In this document: positions 46,141-57,389 of the stretch, in pieces
Layout of the letters: each line of letters opens with the position of its first letter
Numbering within the stretch: the stretch's first letter is position 1
Assembly (NCBI GenBank): GCA_035235625.1
Contig: CP141142.1
Coordinates: 51,625,644-51,689,643 of the forward strand
Origin: Saururus chinensis
Lineage: Eukaryota; Streptophyta; Magnoliopsida; Piperales; Saururaceae
Direction: 5' to 3'
Length of the DNA: 64,000 nt
Program-made: the position numbers and the translations under genes
Notes under the pieces: model-generated
The model's input: the letters and a program-made list of their open reading frames with translations, nothing else
Told to the model about the DNA's origin: nothing
The model's database searches: none

Positions 46141-46496
46141 GTGGGCAAGGGCATGGTTATGAGTTTTTTTATTTTTTATTTGGCTATATTTTCTTATATT
46201 CCTCCTCCTATTATTGCCTGTGAGACTCTTTAATTGAGTGAAATACAAGCTTTTGTTCTCCCAACCTTAACTGGTCCTGGAGAGCCTAAAAATTTGAAAT
46301 GTATCCTTAACATCCGGCTTAAAAAATGTTTGAAAGCCTGGTTAGCAGGGTAACTCATAAATTGCTTACCCCTACATAGTATATACCTCTTACTACTTGC
46401 CTATTGGAGCTGAATAAGAAAATCAATCTTTACTTTTTTTGTAAAGTGTTTATTTTGCTTTTTCGGCCAACACTTGACTGCTGCCAGAGCCAGGAC
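46141..46496. other. Short intergenic stretch
   Basis: AT-rich, with no gene or repeat recognised. It ends at the AGGAC target of the Copia insertion. Confidence 0.4.
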
Positions 46497-47052
46497 TGTG
46501 GGGAATAAAACTACAGGCCTCGCCAAACAGAGTATAAGTTTACTGTACTCTGGTTCTGGCCGAACAGAGTATATAGTTACTGTTCTAGAGTTCTGGGCGA
46601 ACAGAGTATAGTTTTACTGTTCCCCTGCCTGTACTGCGGAAATATGGATCTAGGAACGCCAATACGAAAGCAAAGTACACAAGGGAATTTAACGTGGTTC
46701 GGCCTTGCTGCCTACGTCCACGGGATCACACAATTCCGCTAAATAGAGAATAAGAGTACAAGAGAATTACAAGATCTCTCAGCAACGCTCCTCACGCAAT
46801 ACACAAGAAGAAAACTCCTTCTTCCTCATAGAATCTCTGTTTTCCTTCTCTGTGCATGGACCTCTCGGTTCCGGGTCGTGGCGGCTACAACTTCTCTGGA
46901 ATTCTCTTTGCGTCAGAATCCACTCACGCATCAATCTCTCATCACATCAAGTCAGCCTCCTTTAATGAGTCTATTTATAACTTAGGTCATGCAGGGTAAA
47001 GGACAAGACTGCCCTTCACTAAAGAATCCCGTAATTGGTTTCACCGCCAACA
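46497..47052 (-). repeat. 3' LTR of the young Copia element
   Basis: 556 bp, TGTGGGGAATAAAAC to ACCGCCAACA in plus-strand reading. Pairs with 51185-51740. Confidence 0.95.
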
Positions 47053-47207
47053 ATCTCCCACTTGAAACCAAATTACTTAAAATCTTCAGCAACAATTCTC
47101 CCACTCAAATTAATCCCTTTCGAATCAATTTCATATACAGAACCAATTGCAAGTAAGACAATTGCTCCACTCATATCTAATGTAACTGTGTGATCACCAC
47201 CATTCTT

Positions 47208-48815
47208 TTAGTGTAGAAGACCAATGGTGGTTGAGCAAACGCTCAATTTCTCCATTGTCACCACCTTAGTAAACATATCCGCTAGATTCTCCTTAGTATG
47301 AATCTTCTCCAAGAAGACTTTCTTCTCTTCAACAAGTTCTCTCACAAAATGATACTTGATTTCAATATGTTTCGTTCTAGAATGAAACACACTATTCTTT
47401 GCCATATCAATTGCACTCTTGTTATCACAATAGAGTACACACCTCTCTTGAGGTTTGTCCAACTCCTTCAAGAATGCTTTTAACCACATCATCATCTTGC
47501 AAGCTTCAGTGGCTGCAATATACTCTGCCTCAGCAGATGAATTTGTCACAGATTTCTGCAATTGTGATTGCCAAGCAACTGCACCACTGCCTAGTGTGAA
47601 GACAAAACCTGTAGTGCTTCTTCTGTTATCAAGATTACCTCCATAATCTGAATCAACAAAGCCAACTAAATTAATCCTGGAACTCCCACCAAAGTGTAAA
47701 GACATACCTGAGGAACCCTTCAGATATCTAAGAATCCATTTCACTGCATTCCAGTGTTCTTCTCCTGGATTCGCCATAAACCTTGCAACTTGACTCACAG
47801 CATGAGCTATATCTGGTCTGGTGCAAGTGGCTGCATACATCAATGAACCTACAGCAGATGCATAAGGAACCTTGTTCATGTGAGTTATATCTTCCTGTCT
47901 AGTAGGAGACTGCTCATTTGAAAGCCTGAAGTGAGTTGCCAAGGGAGTACCAACTGGTTTGGCACCCAACATGTTGAACTTCATTAAGACCTTCTCAACA
48001 TATTCCTCTTGGGATAATTTCAGCACTTTCTGCTCTCTATCTCTTGTAATTCGCATGCCAAGGATTTGCTTGGCTGGTCCAAGATCCTTCATTGCGAATT
48101 TAGAAGACAACTGTCTCTTGAGCATCTCAATCTCACCATAATCTGCTCCTGCAATCAACATGTCATCCACATATAACAACAAAAGCAAGTAGGAGGTTCT
48201 CAACCTTTTGTAATAGCAGTAATGATCAGAATAGCAACGATAAAATCCAATGGATAGCATAAATCCATCAAATTTCCTATACCACTGTCTTGGAGCTTGC
48301 TTGAGACCATACAAACTCTTAGACAACTTGCGCACCAAATTCTCCTTTCCTCTTACCACATAACCTTGGGGTTGATGCATATAGATCTCCTCTTCCAAGT
48401 CACCATGTAGGAAGGCTGTTTTAACATCTAACTGCTCTAAGTGAAGATCCTCAACTGCAACAATGGACAACACCATTCTGATGGTAGCAATTCTGACAAC
48501 AGGAGCAAATATCTCTGTATAATCTACTCCATACTTCTGCTCAAAGCCTTTGACAACTAGTCTAGCTTTGTACCTCTTGCTTCCATCAGCTTCATGTTTC
48601 AACCTGTAAACCCACTTGTTATGTAATGCCTTTTTACCTGAAGGTAGAGGAACTAATTCCCAAGTCTGATTAGATGACAATGAATCCATCTCATCCTCCA
48701 TAGCACGCTCCCACTGAACTGAAGTGTCTATCCTGCAAGCTTCCTCAAAGCTTTCTAGTTCACCACTATCAGTCAAAAGCAAATAATTCAGACTAGGATC
48801 AAATATGGAATGCAT
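47208..48815 (-). CDS. Copia reverse transcriptase and RNase H part
   Basis: A 535-residue open frame covers the RT and RNase H domains. RT motifs include KARLVVKGFEQKYGVDY (83-99), QLDVKTAFLHGDLEE (128-142), SLYGLKQAPRQW (167-178) and the catalytic YVDDM (215-219). RNase H has DSDYGGN, the AEAEYIA segment and DNKSAIDMAKN. It ends with HTKENLADMFTK and a normal stop. The true polyprotein would continue from the upstream frame; only the stop near 48868 separates them. It looks catalytically intact. Confidence 0.9.
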   Translation of the reverse strand: MHSIFDPSLNYLLLTDSGELESFEEACRIDTSVQWERAMEDEMDSLSSNQTWELVPLPSGKKALHNKWVYRLKHEADGSKRYKARLVVKGFEQKYGVDYTEIFAPVVRIATIRMVLSIVAVEDLHLEQLDVKTAFLHGDLEEEIYMHQPQGYVVRGKENLVRKLSKSLYGLKQAPRQWYRKFDGFMLSIGFYRCYSDHYCYYKRLRTSYLLLLLYVDDMLIAGADYGEIEMLKRQLSSKFAMKDLGPAKQILGMRITRDREQKVLKLSQEEYVEKVLMKFNMLGAKPVGTPLATHFRLSNEQSPTRQEDITHMNKVPYASAVGSLMYAATCTRPDIAHAVSQVARFMANPGEEHWNAVKWILRYLKGSSGMSLHFGGSSRINLVGFVDSDYGGNLDNRRSTTGFVFTLGSGAVAWQSQLQKSVTNSSAEAEYIAATEACKMMMWLKAFLKELDKPQERCVLYCDNKSAIDMAKNSVFHSRTKHIEIKYHFVRELVEEKKVFLEKIHTKENLADMFTKVVTMEKLSVCSTTIGLLH

Positions 48816-48866
48816 ACCAGATGCGCTCTCAGGGTCAGAGGGATCAAATATCCTCTTCTTCTTAAT

Positions 48867-49379
48867 CTATCTAGAACTGGTCCAACCAAGTGGTGTCTGT
48901 AATGGAACTGCATCTGGAACTGTCTCAAAAGAAGTCTCAACTACCTGTTCATGACTAGATGGACCGGCCCCACTGTGTGTTTCAGCCTCAAGTTCTACAA
49001 ATTCAGTTTCAACCTGTTTCATCTTCCCCTTTTGTAGATCTTGATGGTGCTTATATAGCTCCGTCTCATGAAACACTACATCAATGCTCCGGACAACCTT
49101 CTTATGGACTGGATCCCACAGTCTATAACCATAAGCATCTCCACCATAGCCAACAAAGTAGCACTTGTTGGATTTGGAATCCAACTTACCCCTATGCTCT
49201 GCATCAACATGCACATAAGCAGCACAACCAAAGACTCTTAAGTGATCAATCTTTACCTCCTTGTTTGACCATGCCTCTTCAGGATTGCCTCCATCTAGGG
49301 GGTAGCATGGAGACCTATTGATCAAATATGCTGCAAAGATCAACAAAGCATAACTCCCTGCATGAGAGCGGAAGGCCAC
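48867..49379 (-). pseudogene. Copia integrase C-terminal and linker part
   Basis: A 170-residue frame starts where the gag-integrase frame ends, overlapping it by about 65 bases in another register. It has the YLINRSPCYPLDGGNPEE segment and the KSNKCYFVGYGG element of the Copia integrase C-terminal region. It is closed by a TAG just after GWTSSR, in frame with the RT part below. The shift and this stop are the only two breaks seen in the element. Confidence 0.85.
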
Positions 49380-51183
49380 AGTGTAGCCTCATACTGCGTG
49401 CCTTCTCCATGATGGTCCTGTTCATCCGCTCTGCAACACCATTCTGTCTGGGCTGTCTAGGAGTAGCAAGCAACCTGCGAATGCCATGCTTATCACAGTA
49501 GGATTGGAATTCCCTACTGCAATACTCACCTCCATTGTCTGACTTCAAACACTTCAATTTTAATCCTGTCTCATTCTCAACAAGTGTTTTCCATTGCACA
49601 AAGATAGAAAATACATCTGATTTATTCTTGGCAAAGTAAACCCATAACTTGCGAGAAGCATCATCAATAAAAGTAATGAAGTAAGACGCACCTCCAAGGG
49701 ATGGAACCTGTGTTGGTCCCCAAACATCTGTGTGTACAAGCTCAAGACGCTCAGACCTGCGCTCCGGGGTAGCTCTGGAAAATGAAACTTTGTGTTGCTT
49801 GCCCATGACACAATGCTCACAAAATTCCAAATCTGCACACCTCAAACTAGGTAACTTCCCCTTAGCCTGTAACACCTTCATTCCCTTTTCTAACATATGT
49901 CCAAGGCGACAATGCCATAAACTGACATCAATTGAATTAGAGGCCACTCCAATAGAATGCTTAGAACAACTGGATGTCATATACAATGTTCCAATTTTCT
50001 TCCCCTTAGCCACAACCATGATACCTTTACTCATCTTCCAACTATCATTCATGAAATGAGTAGTAATGCCACAAGCAGCCAATTGACCAACAGAAATAAT
50101 GTTCTTTGTCAAACGAGGCACAAGACGAACATCTTTCAACACAAGCACAATATTATCATCAATTAATAAACGAATGTCACCCTTGCCTATGATTTCACAA
50201 GCTTGATCATTGCCCAAGTAGACATTGCCTAAGTCACTAGCTACAAAATTCTGCATCAAGTCTTTTCTAGAAGTAGCATGAAATGAGGCACCACTATCAA
50301 TAATCCAAGCATCACATTTACTTTCCATAGACAATAACATGCAATCAGCTTCAGCAACATTAACATTATTTTTAGCACGATTTTGTGCTCCATCGTGAGG
50401 GGGGTTTGGGCAATCCTTCTTCAAGTGACCTTTCTGCCCACACTGCCAACAAGCCCCATCACCCTTACGGTGTTTAGGCTTGGATCGCCCCCTCCTAGAC
50501 TTCCCTCTCCATCCTGGTTTGCCTCTTTGAGGTCGACGCCCCCTATCTTCCATAGTCAGGGCTGAACCAGATGAAGAAGAACCACCCTTACGGCGTGTTT
50601 CTTCAGCCAATATCATTCCACACACATCATTCAACTTAAATTTTTCTGTATTATGGGAACTATGCACAACAACTTTAAATGATTCCCAATCAGATGGCAA
50701 AGACTTAAGCAAAGCAATAGACTGTATATCTTCGGTAAAATTAACATCTACTGCCTCAAGTTGATTAACCAAAGCATGGAACGAATTCAAGTGATTGGCT
50801 ACAGTCTCATCATCAGACATTTTCAAATCAAAGAAACTCATCACAAGATGTACCTTGTTTGTAGAAGAAGGGCTCGCATATAACCGCTCAAGCAGATCAA
50901 AGCATTCCTTCGTGGTCTTGGCCTTTGTGATGTTCGAAGCCACCGATGAAGAAATAGATAATCTGACTGCTCCTAGAGCCTTGCGATCAAGCAACTCCCA
51001 CCTTGCAATCTCTTCTACCTTGTCTTCACCAACAGGTTTGGTTGTAAACAATGGCTGGTAGAGGTCCTTCTGGTACAAGTAATCTTCAATCTGCATGCGC
51101 CAAAATCTGTAATTTTGTCCATTGAATTTCTCTATCTTGAACTTGCTATCGTCGACCATCTCCTCCCGAAGCTTTGATACCAA
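49315..51183 (-). CDS. Copia gag, protease and integrase core
   Basis: A 622-residue frame. Gag (UBN2-type) at about 10-200 begins with KFKIEKFNGQNYRFW. A CX2CX4HX4C knuckle follows (C245, C248, H253, C258). The aspartic protease active site is D296-S-G. Then come the pre-integrase LWHCRLGH (422-429) and an integrase core with D486, D549 and E585, spaced as in the DD35E family. The frame is lost after residue ~605. The gag resembles Tork/Tnt1-type Copia elements. Confidence 0.92.
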   Translation of the reverse strand: MVSKLREEMVDDSKFKIEKFNGQNYRFWRMQIEDYLYQKDLYQPLFTTKPVGEDKVEEIARWELLDRKALGAVRLSISSSVASNITKAKTTKECFDLLERLYASPSSTNKVHLVMSFFDLKMSDDETVANHLNSFHALVNQLEAVDVNFTEDIQSIALLKSLPSDWESFKVVVHSSHNTEKFKLNDVCGMILAEETRRKGGSSSSGSALTMEDRGRRPQRGKPGWRGKSRRGRSKPKHRKGDGACWQCGQKGHLKKDCPNPPHDGAQNRAKNNVNVAEADCMLLSMESKCDAWIIDSGASFHATSRKDLMQNFVASDLGNVYLGNDQACEIIGKGDIRLLIDDNIVLVLKDVRLVPRLTKNIISVGQLAACGITTHFMNDSWKMSKGIMVVAKGKKIGTLYMTSSCSKHSIGVASNSIDVSLWHCRLGHMLEKGMKVLQAKGKLPSLRCADLEFCEHCVMGKQHKVSFSRATPERRSERLELVHTDVWGPTQVPSLGGASYFITFIDDASRKLWVYFAKNKSDVFSIFVQWKTLVENETGLKLKCLKSDNGGEYCSREFQSYCDKHGIRRLLATPRQPRQNGVAERMNRTIMEKARSMRLHCGLPLSCRELCFVDLCSIFDQ

Positions 51184-51184
51184 T

Positions 51185-51740
51185 TGTGGGGAATATAACT
51201 ACAGGCCTCGCCAAACAGAGTATAAGTTTACTGTACTCTGGTTCTGGCCGAACAGAGTATATAGTTACTGTTCTAGAGTTCTGGGCGAACAGAGTATAGT
51301 TTTACTGTTCCCCTGCCTGTACTGCGGAAATATGGATCTAGGAACGCCAATACGAAAGCAAAGTACATAAGGGAATTTAACGTGGTTCGGCCTTGCTGCC
51401 TACGTCCACGGGATCACACAATTCCACTAAATAGAGAATAAGAGTACAAGAGAATTACAAGATCTCTCAGCAACGCTCCTCACGCAATACACAAGAAGAA
51501 AACTCCTTCTTCCTCACAGAATCTCTGTTTTCCTTCTCTGTGCGTGGACCTCTCGGTTCCGGGTCATGGCGGCTGCAACTTCTCTGGAATTCTCTTTGCG
51601 TCAGAATCCACTCACGCATCAATCTCTCATCACATCAAGTCAGCCTCCTTTAATGAGTCTATTTATAACTTAGGTCATGCAGGGTAAAGGACAAGACTGC
51701 CCTTCACTAAAGAATCCCGTAATTAGTTTCACCGCCAACA
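51185..51740 (-). repeat. 5' LTR of the young Copia element
   Basis: 556 bp, pairs with 46497-47052. A TATTTATAA stretch near 51660 and the CT-rich region around 51500-51545 may be promoter and R-region parts. Confidence 0.95.
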
Positions 51741-51745
51741 AGGAC

Positions 51746-52068
51746 CAGGCTACCAAAGTGGTTATAGTAGGGTCATATCTGGCTCGGTCTATAAGCTCGC
51801 GGTCGGGATGGGGGTGCCACCTATTTAGCAACCCACGACCGCCACTTTGAAGGTCACGGCCATTGACTGCAGATCTATTGGCTGCAGCAAAGCCACAGCC
51901 ACTTGCAAAATCGCAGCCACAACCCCCAACTATGGCCTACAAATTTATTGGCCGCAACTCTGCTGGCTTGCTGCAGATTAAAGAGTACCCTATTGGCTAA
52001 CCGCAACCAGCAAAACCATGATCGTGGCTCTATAGTTACAAATCCTAGCTCTAAGTAATGGCTGCAGC
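51746..52068. other. Gap between the two Copia elements
   Basis: No gene. Repeated GCAGC, GGCCGCAAC and CCGCAACC words. It continues the sequence left of 46497, which the young Copia element split. Confidence 0.4.
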
Positions 52069-52521
52069 TATTAGATATGGGACCTAATTTTTGGGAAGAT
52101 GACACCGCGTACGTGGATATGGGAATGACTCGTAAAGAAGAGTTTCTGAATATGCTACTGTGTTCCATATTCAGCCGGTGTCCATTCCTGGAAGGGTCTG
52201 GGACAAACAAGAGTATCATTCTAGAGCTCATTAGATGAGAGTGAGCAGAGTGTGGAGAGCGATTTGTGTAAGGGAGAAAAGGGGCTCAATCGAGGGAGAA
52301 TAGGGGTGTGCTTTCTTGTATTCTTCTCCTTCTCTATTGTATTTTCTCTGAACATAGTGGATTAGGTGTGGGTCGTGGACGTAGGCAAATTTGTTGAACC
52401 ACACTAATTCTTTGTGTTGCCTTGTTTTGCTTGTTGTGTCACTTCTGCCACCCCTAACAATCATTTTGTTGCATTTGGGAATTCATGTGCAAGGTTTTAG
52501 GACTGCCATTGTTCCCTAACA
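52069..52521 (+). repeat. 5' LTR of the older Copia element
   Basis: Pairs with 62783-63233; shared landmarks are GATGACACCG, GATGAGAGTGAGCAGAGTGT and GGTTTTAGGACTGCCATTGT. Confidence 0.9.
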
Positions 52522-52556
52522 AGTGGTAGCTGAGGATCGACAGGTTTGGGGTAGAG

Positions 52557-53782
52557 ATGGCCGACGACAACAAGTACAAAATTGAGAAGTTCAACGGTGA
52601 GAATTATGCATTTTGCATGATGCAAATTGAAGATTACCTATATCTGATGGACCTATGGCACTTGATGACCGGTGAGAAGGCCAAAGATACCATGGAGGAG
52701 GATTGGCGATTACGGGATCAGAAAGCCTTGGGTGTCGTTGCTTCAAATATCTTGAAGCAAAAACGACAAAGGAATTGTTTGGTCTGGTGGAGGAGATGTG
52801 CGCAGGAAGTTCTTCGGCACACAAGGCACATCTAGTTTCTAGTTTTATGGATCTGAAGATATCAGAAGATGATAGCGTGACTAATCATCTAATGAATTTC
52901 ACAAACTCACTAATCAATTAGATGAGGTGGGTGTAAAATTCTCATAGGATTTACAAGCCATTTGCCTCATAAAATTTTGCCAAAGAGTTGGAGCATTTTC
53001 AAGACAATTGTGTTCAATTCAAAGGGCAACGTAAATATGACATTGAGTGATGTCGCTCCACAAATGTTGGCAGAGAAAATTCGACAAAAGGATGGTGGTT
53101 CCTCCACTAGCTTTGCATTGACCATGGATGATCATAGTCCACGATCATAGTAGGGAAAGCAAGGTGGTCATGGAAAATCCCAACGAGGTTGTTCCAAGTT
53201 TTGCAATGGCAAGGGAAATGGAACTTGCTAGAATTGTGGCCAGGCGGGCCATATGAAACGGGATTGCACAGCCCCGCCCAAAAATGACAAGGGAGGTAAA
53301 AATACTATGAACCGTACTGGTGATTCTGAATGCATGATATTGTCAATGAAAAATAGACTTGATACATAGATTATTGATTATGGTGCATCTTTCCATACTA
53401 CTAGCATTAAAGAGTTACTTGAATGTTATGTTGTTGCAAATATGAGAAAAGTTCATCTTGGCAATAATAATACATGTGATGTGATTGGTAAGGGGAATAT
53501 GAGTTTGATGCAGGAATATGGCACAGTATTTGTGTTGAAAGATGTTAGACTTGTGCCTTGTCTAACGAAAAATTTGATATATGTTGGTCAATTGGCTATG
53601 ATTGGAGTGGCTACAAAATTTAACGGTGACACATAGAGCATGACTAGGGGCTCCCTTATAGTAGCCAAAGGGGGAAAGGTGGGGACATTATATTTGTTCT
53701 CATGTAGAAATAAAGACTCTATATCGGTGGCATCATCAGTTGTTGACTTTGCAACATGGTACAAAAGGTTGGGCCATATGAG
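52557..53782 (+). pseudogene. Older Copia gag and protease, decayed
   Basis: The gag starts with MADDNKYKIEKFNGENYAF, close to the gag of the younger element. A deletion and frame shifts occur near 52735 and 52920, followed by a knuckle region (GHMKRDC-like) near 53240. The protease remnant near 53375 has its DSGAS changed to DYGAS. Pre-integrase sequence runs until GHMS at 53782, where the frame is cut by an LTR insertion. Confidence 0.8.
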
Positions 53783-56264
53783 CGTAACGACTGTGAATTT
53801 TCAGTATGATTTCCTACATCTAATGAAGTTATTTTATAAGTTTTTAATAATTTTAAATTATTTAGAGGCAAATATTTGGTAGGTTTTTGTAGGGTGTGGT
53901 AGAGCTTGGAAAGACGAGTGTAACAAGCCCAAGAACGCCTTAATCGGACATCAAGGTCAAAAGTTAGGCCTCGAGAAGTGTGTCACATAAGCAGGACCCA
54001 CATGAAAAATATGGAATAACCAACCCATTTGTGGTCTAGTTTCAAATGGTTCGTCGATACGAGTCCATTGGTACCAAGAACGCACAATCTCAACTTTGGG
54101 ATAAGAAGTTATCGAGTTTTGAAGTTGGAGTTGTATTTAGATTAAAATAATAATAAAATATTAAAATATTGATGTTAGCCGAGTTGGAGCTGAGCCAACT
54201 ATCGACGCACCGGACCAAACTGCGCGATCGCAACTATCCGTGTCACGTGATTGTGCAACGCGCATGGGACGTGCATTGACGCGATGCGGTGCGGTGCATT
54301 GCAAATGCATGCATTATGCGCATGTCAGGAGTGCACTGACCACGGTGCAATCCATTTAAAATGTGCCACGTGGTGCAAGCGTCTGTGAGCGTCTTTCTTT
54401 TTCCTTTGTACGCTCACATGAATTCTCTTATAAATACTCATTTCTGTTTAAACTTCCGGAAGAGTTTTTGGAGTCGTTTTGAGTCCATTTTCTTCAATTC
54501 AAGAGGCGTTCTTACCTAAATTAAGTGTGCCAAATGTCGTGGAGGGGTTATTTTTTTGGCTAGAGATCTCCAGATCCCCAGAAGTGGACATCCAATTTTG
54601 TGGTGTCCGGTGTATTAGCTTCAAACTCGTGTGGAGAGCTAGGTAGGGGTTTTCATCCTTTCTTAAGGCATGATTATGAACTTTGGTTGTATTTTTAACT
54701 TAATAATTATATAACTCTTGCATGTTATGTGTTAGAGTTACTTTCATGTTATGATTTATGATTTCTGCACATATATTCAATTAGTCGAATGATTAATTGT
54801 TGAGATAGAGTATGAATTATGTATTGTAAGTTTATAATTATATTATGGATATCCGATTAGTCGAATTATTAGCCGCTAGAAGCAGATATGTTTTATATAT
54901 CACATGCTTTATGATTTCCTCATATATATGATTCCGTTGGAAACAGATAAGTTGTATATACTTCATGCTTTACGATTGCCTCATATATGATAGTTTGATC
55001 GAATTTTTATCTGTGGAATTTGATATAAATTATACACGTTGGAGCATGTGAGATAGAGACAAACTAGCTTTGCCACTGTTTTCACTGCAAATGAATACAT
55101 TATGTTTGAAATACAAATTTAGAGGACTCGTCCTTATTGAAAGGAGGATTCTCAAGATTATTTTTTAAAATACGTATAAGCATGGTGATTGAGTCACTGA
55201 AGCGGGATAAAGAAGGGGTAGCTGTCTTATTGGAATGAGCGACTAACCTTGCCTTTGTAGTCATTGATAGTGACGCTCCCGTGGCTTGTAGAGGCGGAGC
55301 TAGCATTTTTAAATGGGTAAACATTAGAATAGAATGTTTTAAAGAAAAACATCCCTTTTTGGAGTATGGGAACTCTAGGATATTTTGATTGAGTCTGAGA
55401 CTCAAAATTATGAGTCTGGGACTCAAGAGTGTTTTGATTATCCGAAGCTAATTTTGGGCACCCCAATAGAGCTTCATTGACTAGATAAGGGTGCAATTTT
55501 AATCTAGTTTGGAATCGGATGCACGGTACCTATTTTAGCCTAGTGAGCCCCTAATAAAGGGCAAGACCCTTAATTAGGCCTTAACGATGGGCACATATCA
55601 AGGCTACGTGCGTTAGGGTAGAGAGTATCATAGGAAGACTCTTTGCTCTCTAGATCTCAGCGCTCCATGAGCACGAGTAGATCTTCTATCCACAAGCACG
55701 AAATATTTTGAGATTGATCTATGGAGGAGTAAGAGGTCACTGCTTTGTACCAACAATAAATTTCTATTAATAATATATATGTCTAGGACATTAATAGTAA
55801 GCTATAAGAGCTTATAAACCCTAGAAGCATCTCCGATACGTAGGAAGAAGCTCTAGAGGTGGTTTTGTGTGAGAGGCACACCCCATTTTTATGAAAAATA
55901 TTATATATGATATGTGTTGTGAAATTGTCATATGTTTACTTCATGCTTGATAGTATAAACACCCCTAGTGAGTAATTTTAAATATTCACCACCCCCCATA
56001 CTTTGCAGGACTCGACGTACCTTAGTGTGCCGGTAGAGGGGCCTACTCCGAATTTTATCGATGTGATTTCAAGAATTTCAACCGTACCGAAAAGATTAAG
56101 AATTATTATTATTTTCTTGTATGTTTGTGCACGGACCGTGGTTCCTAAGGATATTATTATTTTATTATCTCATATGGCGAGCGGCTCTAGTCGCAGACCC
56201 AGGTAAACTCCGATACTTTTATGAAAAGAAATTTTATATGCTTCCAAAATCTCGGGGCCCAACA
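53783..56264 (+). mobile_element. LTR insertion (possible PPT plus 3' LTR) inside the older Copia integrase region
   Basis: The Copia frame stops after GHMS and resumes with MSKKGM at 56265. The five bases ATGAG occur at both joints (53778-53782 and 56265-56269), a clean 5-bp target duplication. Within it, an LTR-like unit begins TGTAACAAGCCC at 53919, after a purine tract GGAAAGACGAG, and ends GGGCCCAACA at 56264, so its termini are inverted in the same style as the 4086 family. Bases 53783-53918 may be a remnant of the internal 3' tail. No coding domain is present. Confidence 0.65.
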
Positions 56265-57130
56265 ATGAGTAAGAAGGGGATGCAAGTTCTAATGAACAAG
56301 AGGAAGCTTCCAAACTTGAAGGAGATGGATCTAGATTTCTGAGAAGAATGTGTCATGGGAAATCAGAAAAAGGTTACCTTCATAAAGGTTGTTAAGGAAA
56401 GAAAATCAGAACATTTGGAGCTAGTACACACAAACGTCTGGGGTCCGGGTTAGGTACAATCCCTTGACGAGGCTCTTTACTTTGTGACTTTTATTGATGA
56501 TGCATCTCGCAAGCTCTGGGTTTATTATTGTCGTAATGAATCAAATGTGTTTGACTTGTTTGTCAAATGGAAAACTCTTGTTGAGAATGAGACAGGATTA
56601 AAGTCGACATGTTTGAAATCCAATAATGGAGGAGAATACTAGAGTAGGGAGTTCCAATCATATTGTGACAAACATGGGATTAGGAGACTACTTACAACCC
56701 CAAGATAGCCAAGATAAAATGGTGTGGCAGAGCGAATGAACAGGACGATCTTGGAGAAGGCTAGGAGTGTGAGAATCTATGCGGGGCTGCTAACATCATT
56801 TTGGACCTATGCCGAAGACACAACAACATATTTGATCAATTGATCCCCATCTCACTCCCTATATGATGGACTATCCAAGGAGGCATGGATAGGGAAGGAG
56901 GTAAAATATGATTTTTTATGGATGTTTGGATGTGCAGGTTATGTACATGTGGAACCAGAAAAGAGGGGAAAGCTTGACTAAAAATCGAACAAGTGCTATT
57001 TTATTGGTTATGGAATTGATATTTATGGGTACAAGCAATGGGATGTAGAGCAGAAAAAGGTCATTCGAAGTATTGATGCTATCTTCAATGAGTCTAATTT
57101 GTACAAAGATTGACAAAATCTATAAAAGGG
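56265..57130 (+). pseudogene. Older Copia integrase part, decayed
   Basis: It resumes the pre-integrase and integrase sequence seen in the younger element: EECVMG, an altered HT(N)VWGP, FIDDASRKLWVYY and an NGVAERMNRT segment near 56720. Several in-frame stops and shifts are visible (for example after DLDF at 56340 and within NGGEY at about 56640). Not functional. Confidence 0.8.
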
Positions 57131-57389
57131 AAAGGAAAAATCTCTGTTTGTAGTATTTGAGGTAGACAAATCCTTAGTTGATAAAGCAGGAAATGCAGGT
57201 GATAACATTGAAAATGAAGCCAGCTCTAGCTAGGAAGTATCTCAGTCATATAATAGTCATGATGAAGAGGCTGATAATGAGCCAACTCATGTCCCACAAT
57301 CATCTACAGTTCCTTTGCAGACACTGGCTTGATGGAGGAGTGACAGGGTATGTAAGCCAAATTCAAAATATGACTCTAGCCTTAACTAT

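Larger units (their letters stand above)
46497..51740 (-). mobile_element. Nearly intact Copia retrotransposon (minus orientation)
   Basis: 5244 bp, flanked by the perfect duplication AGGAC (46492-46496 and 51741-51745). LTRs of 556 bp are at 46497-47052 and 51185-51740. Beside the right-hand (5') LTR, the minus strand reads TTGGTATCAAAGC, a Met-tRNA primer site; beside the left-hand LTR lies the purine tract AAGTGGGAGATT. The LTRs differ at about 8 of 556 positions, nearly all transitions, so the insertion is recent. Coding is broken only by one frame shift and one stop. Confidence 0.95.
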
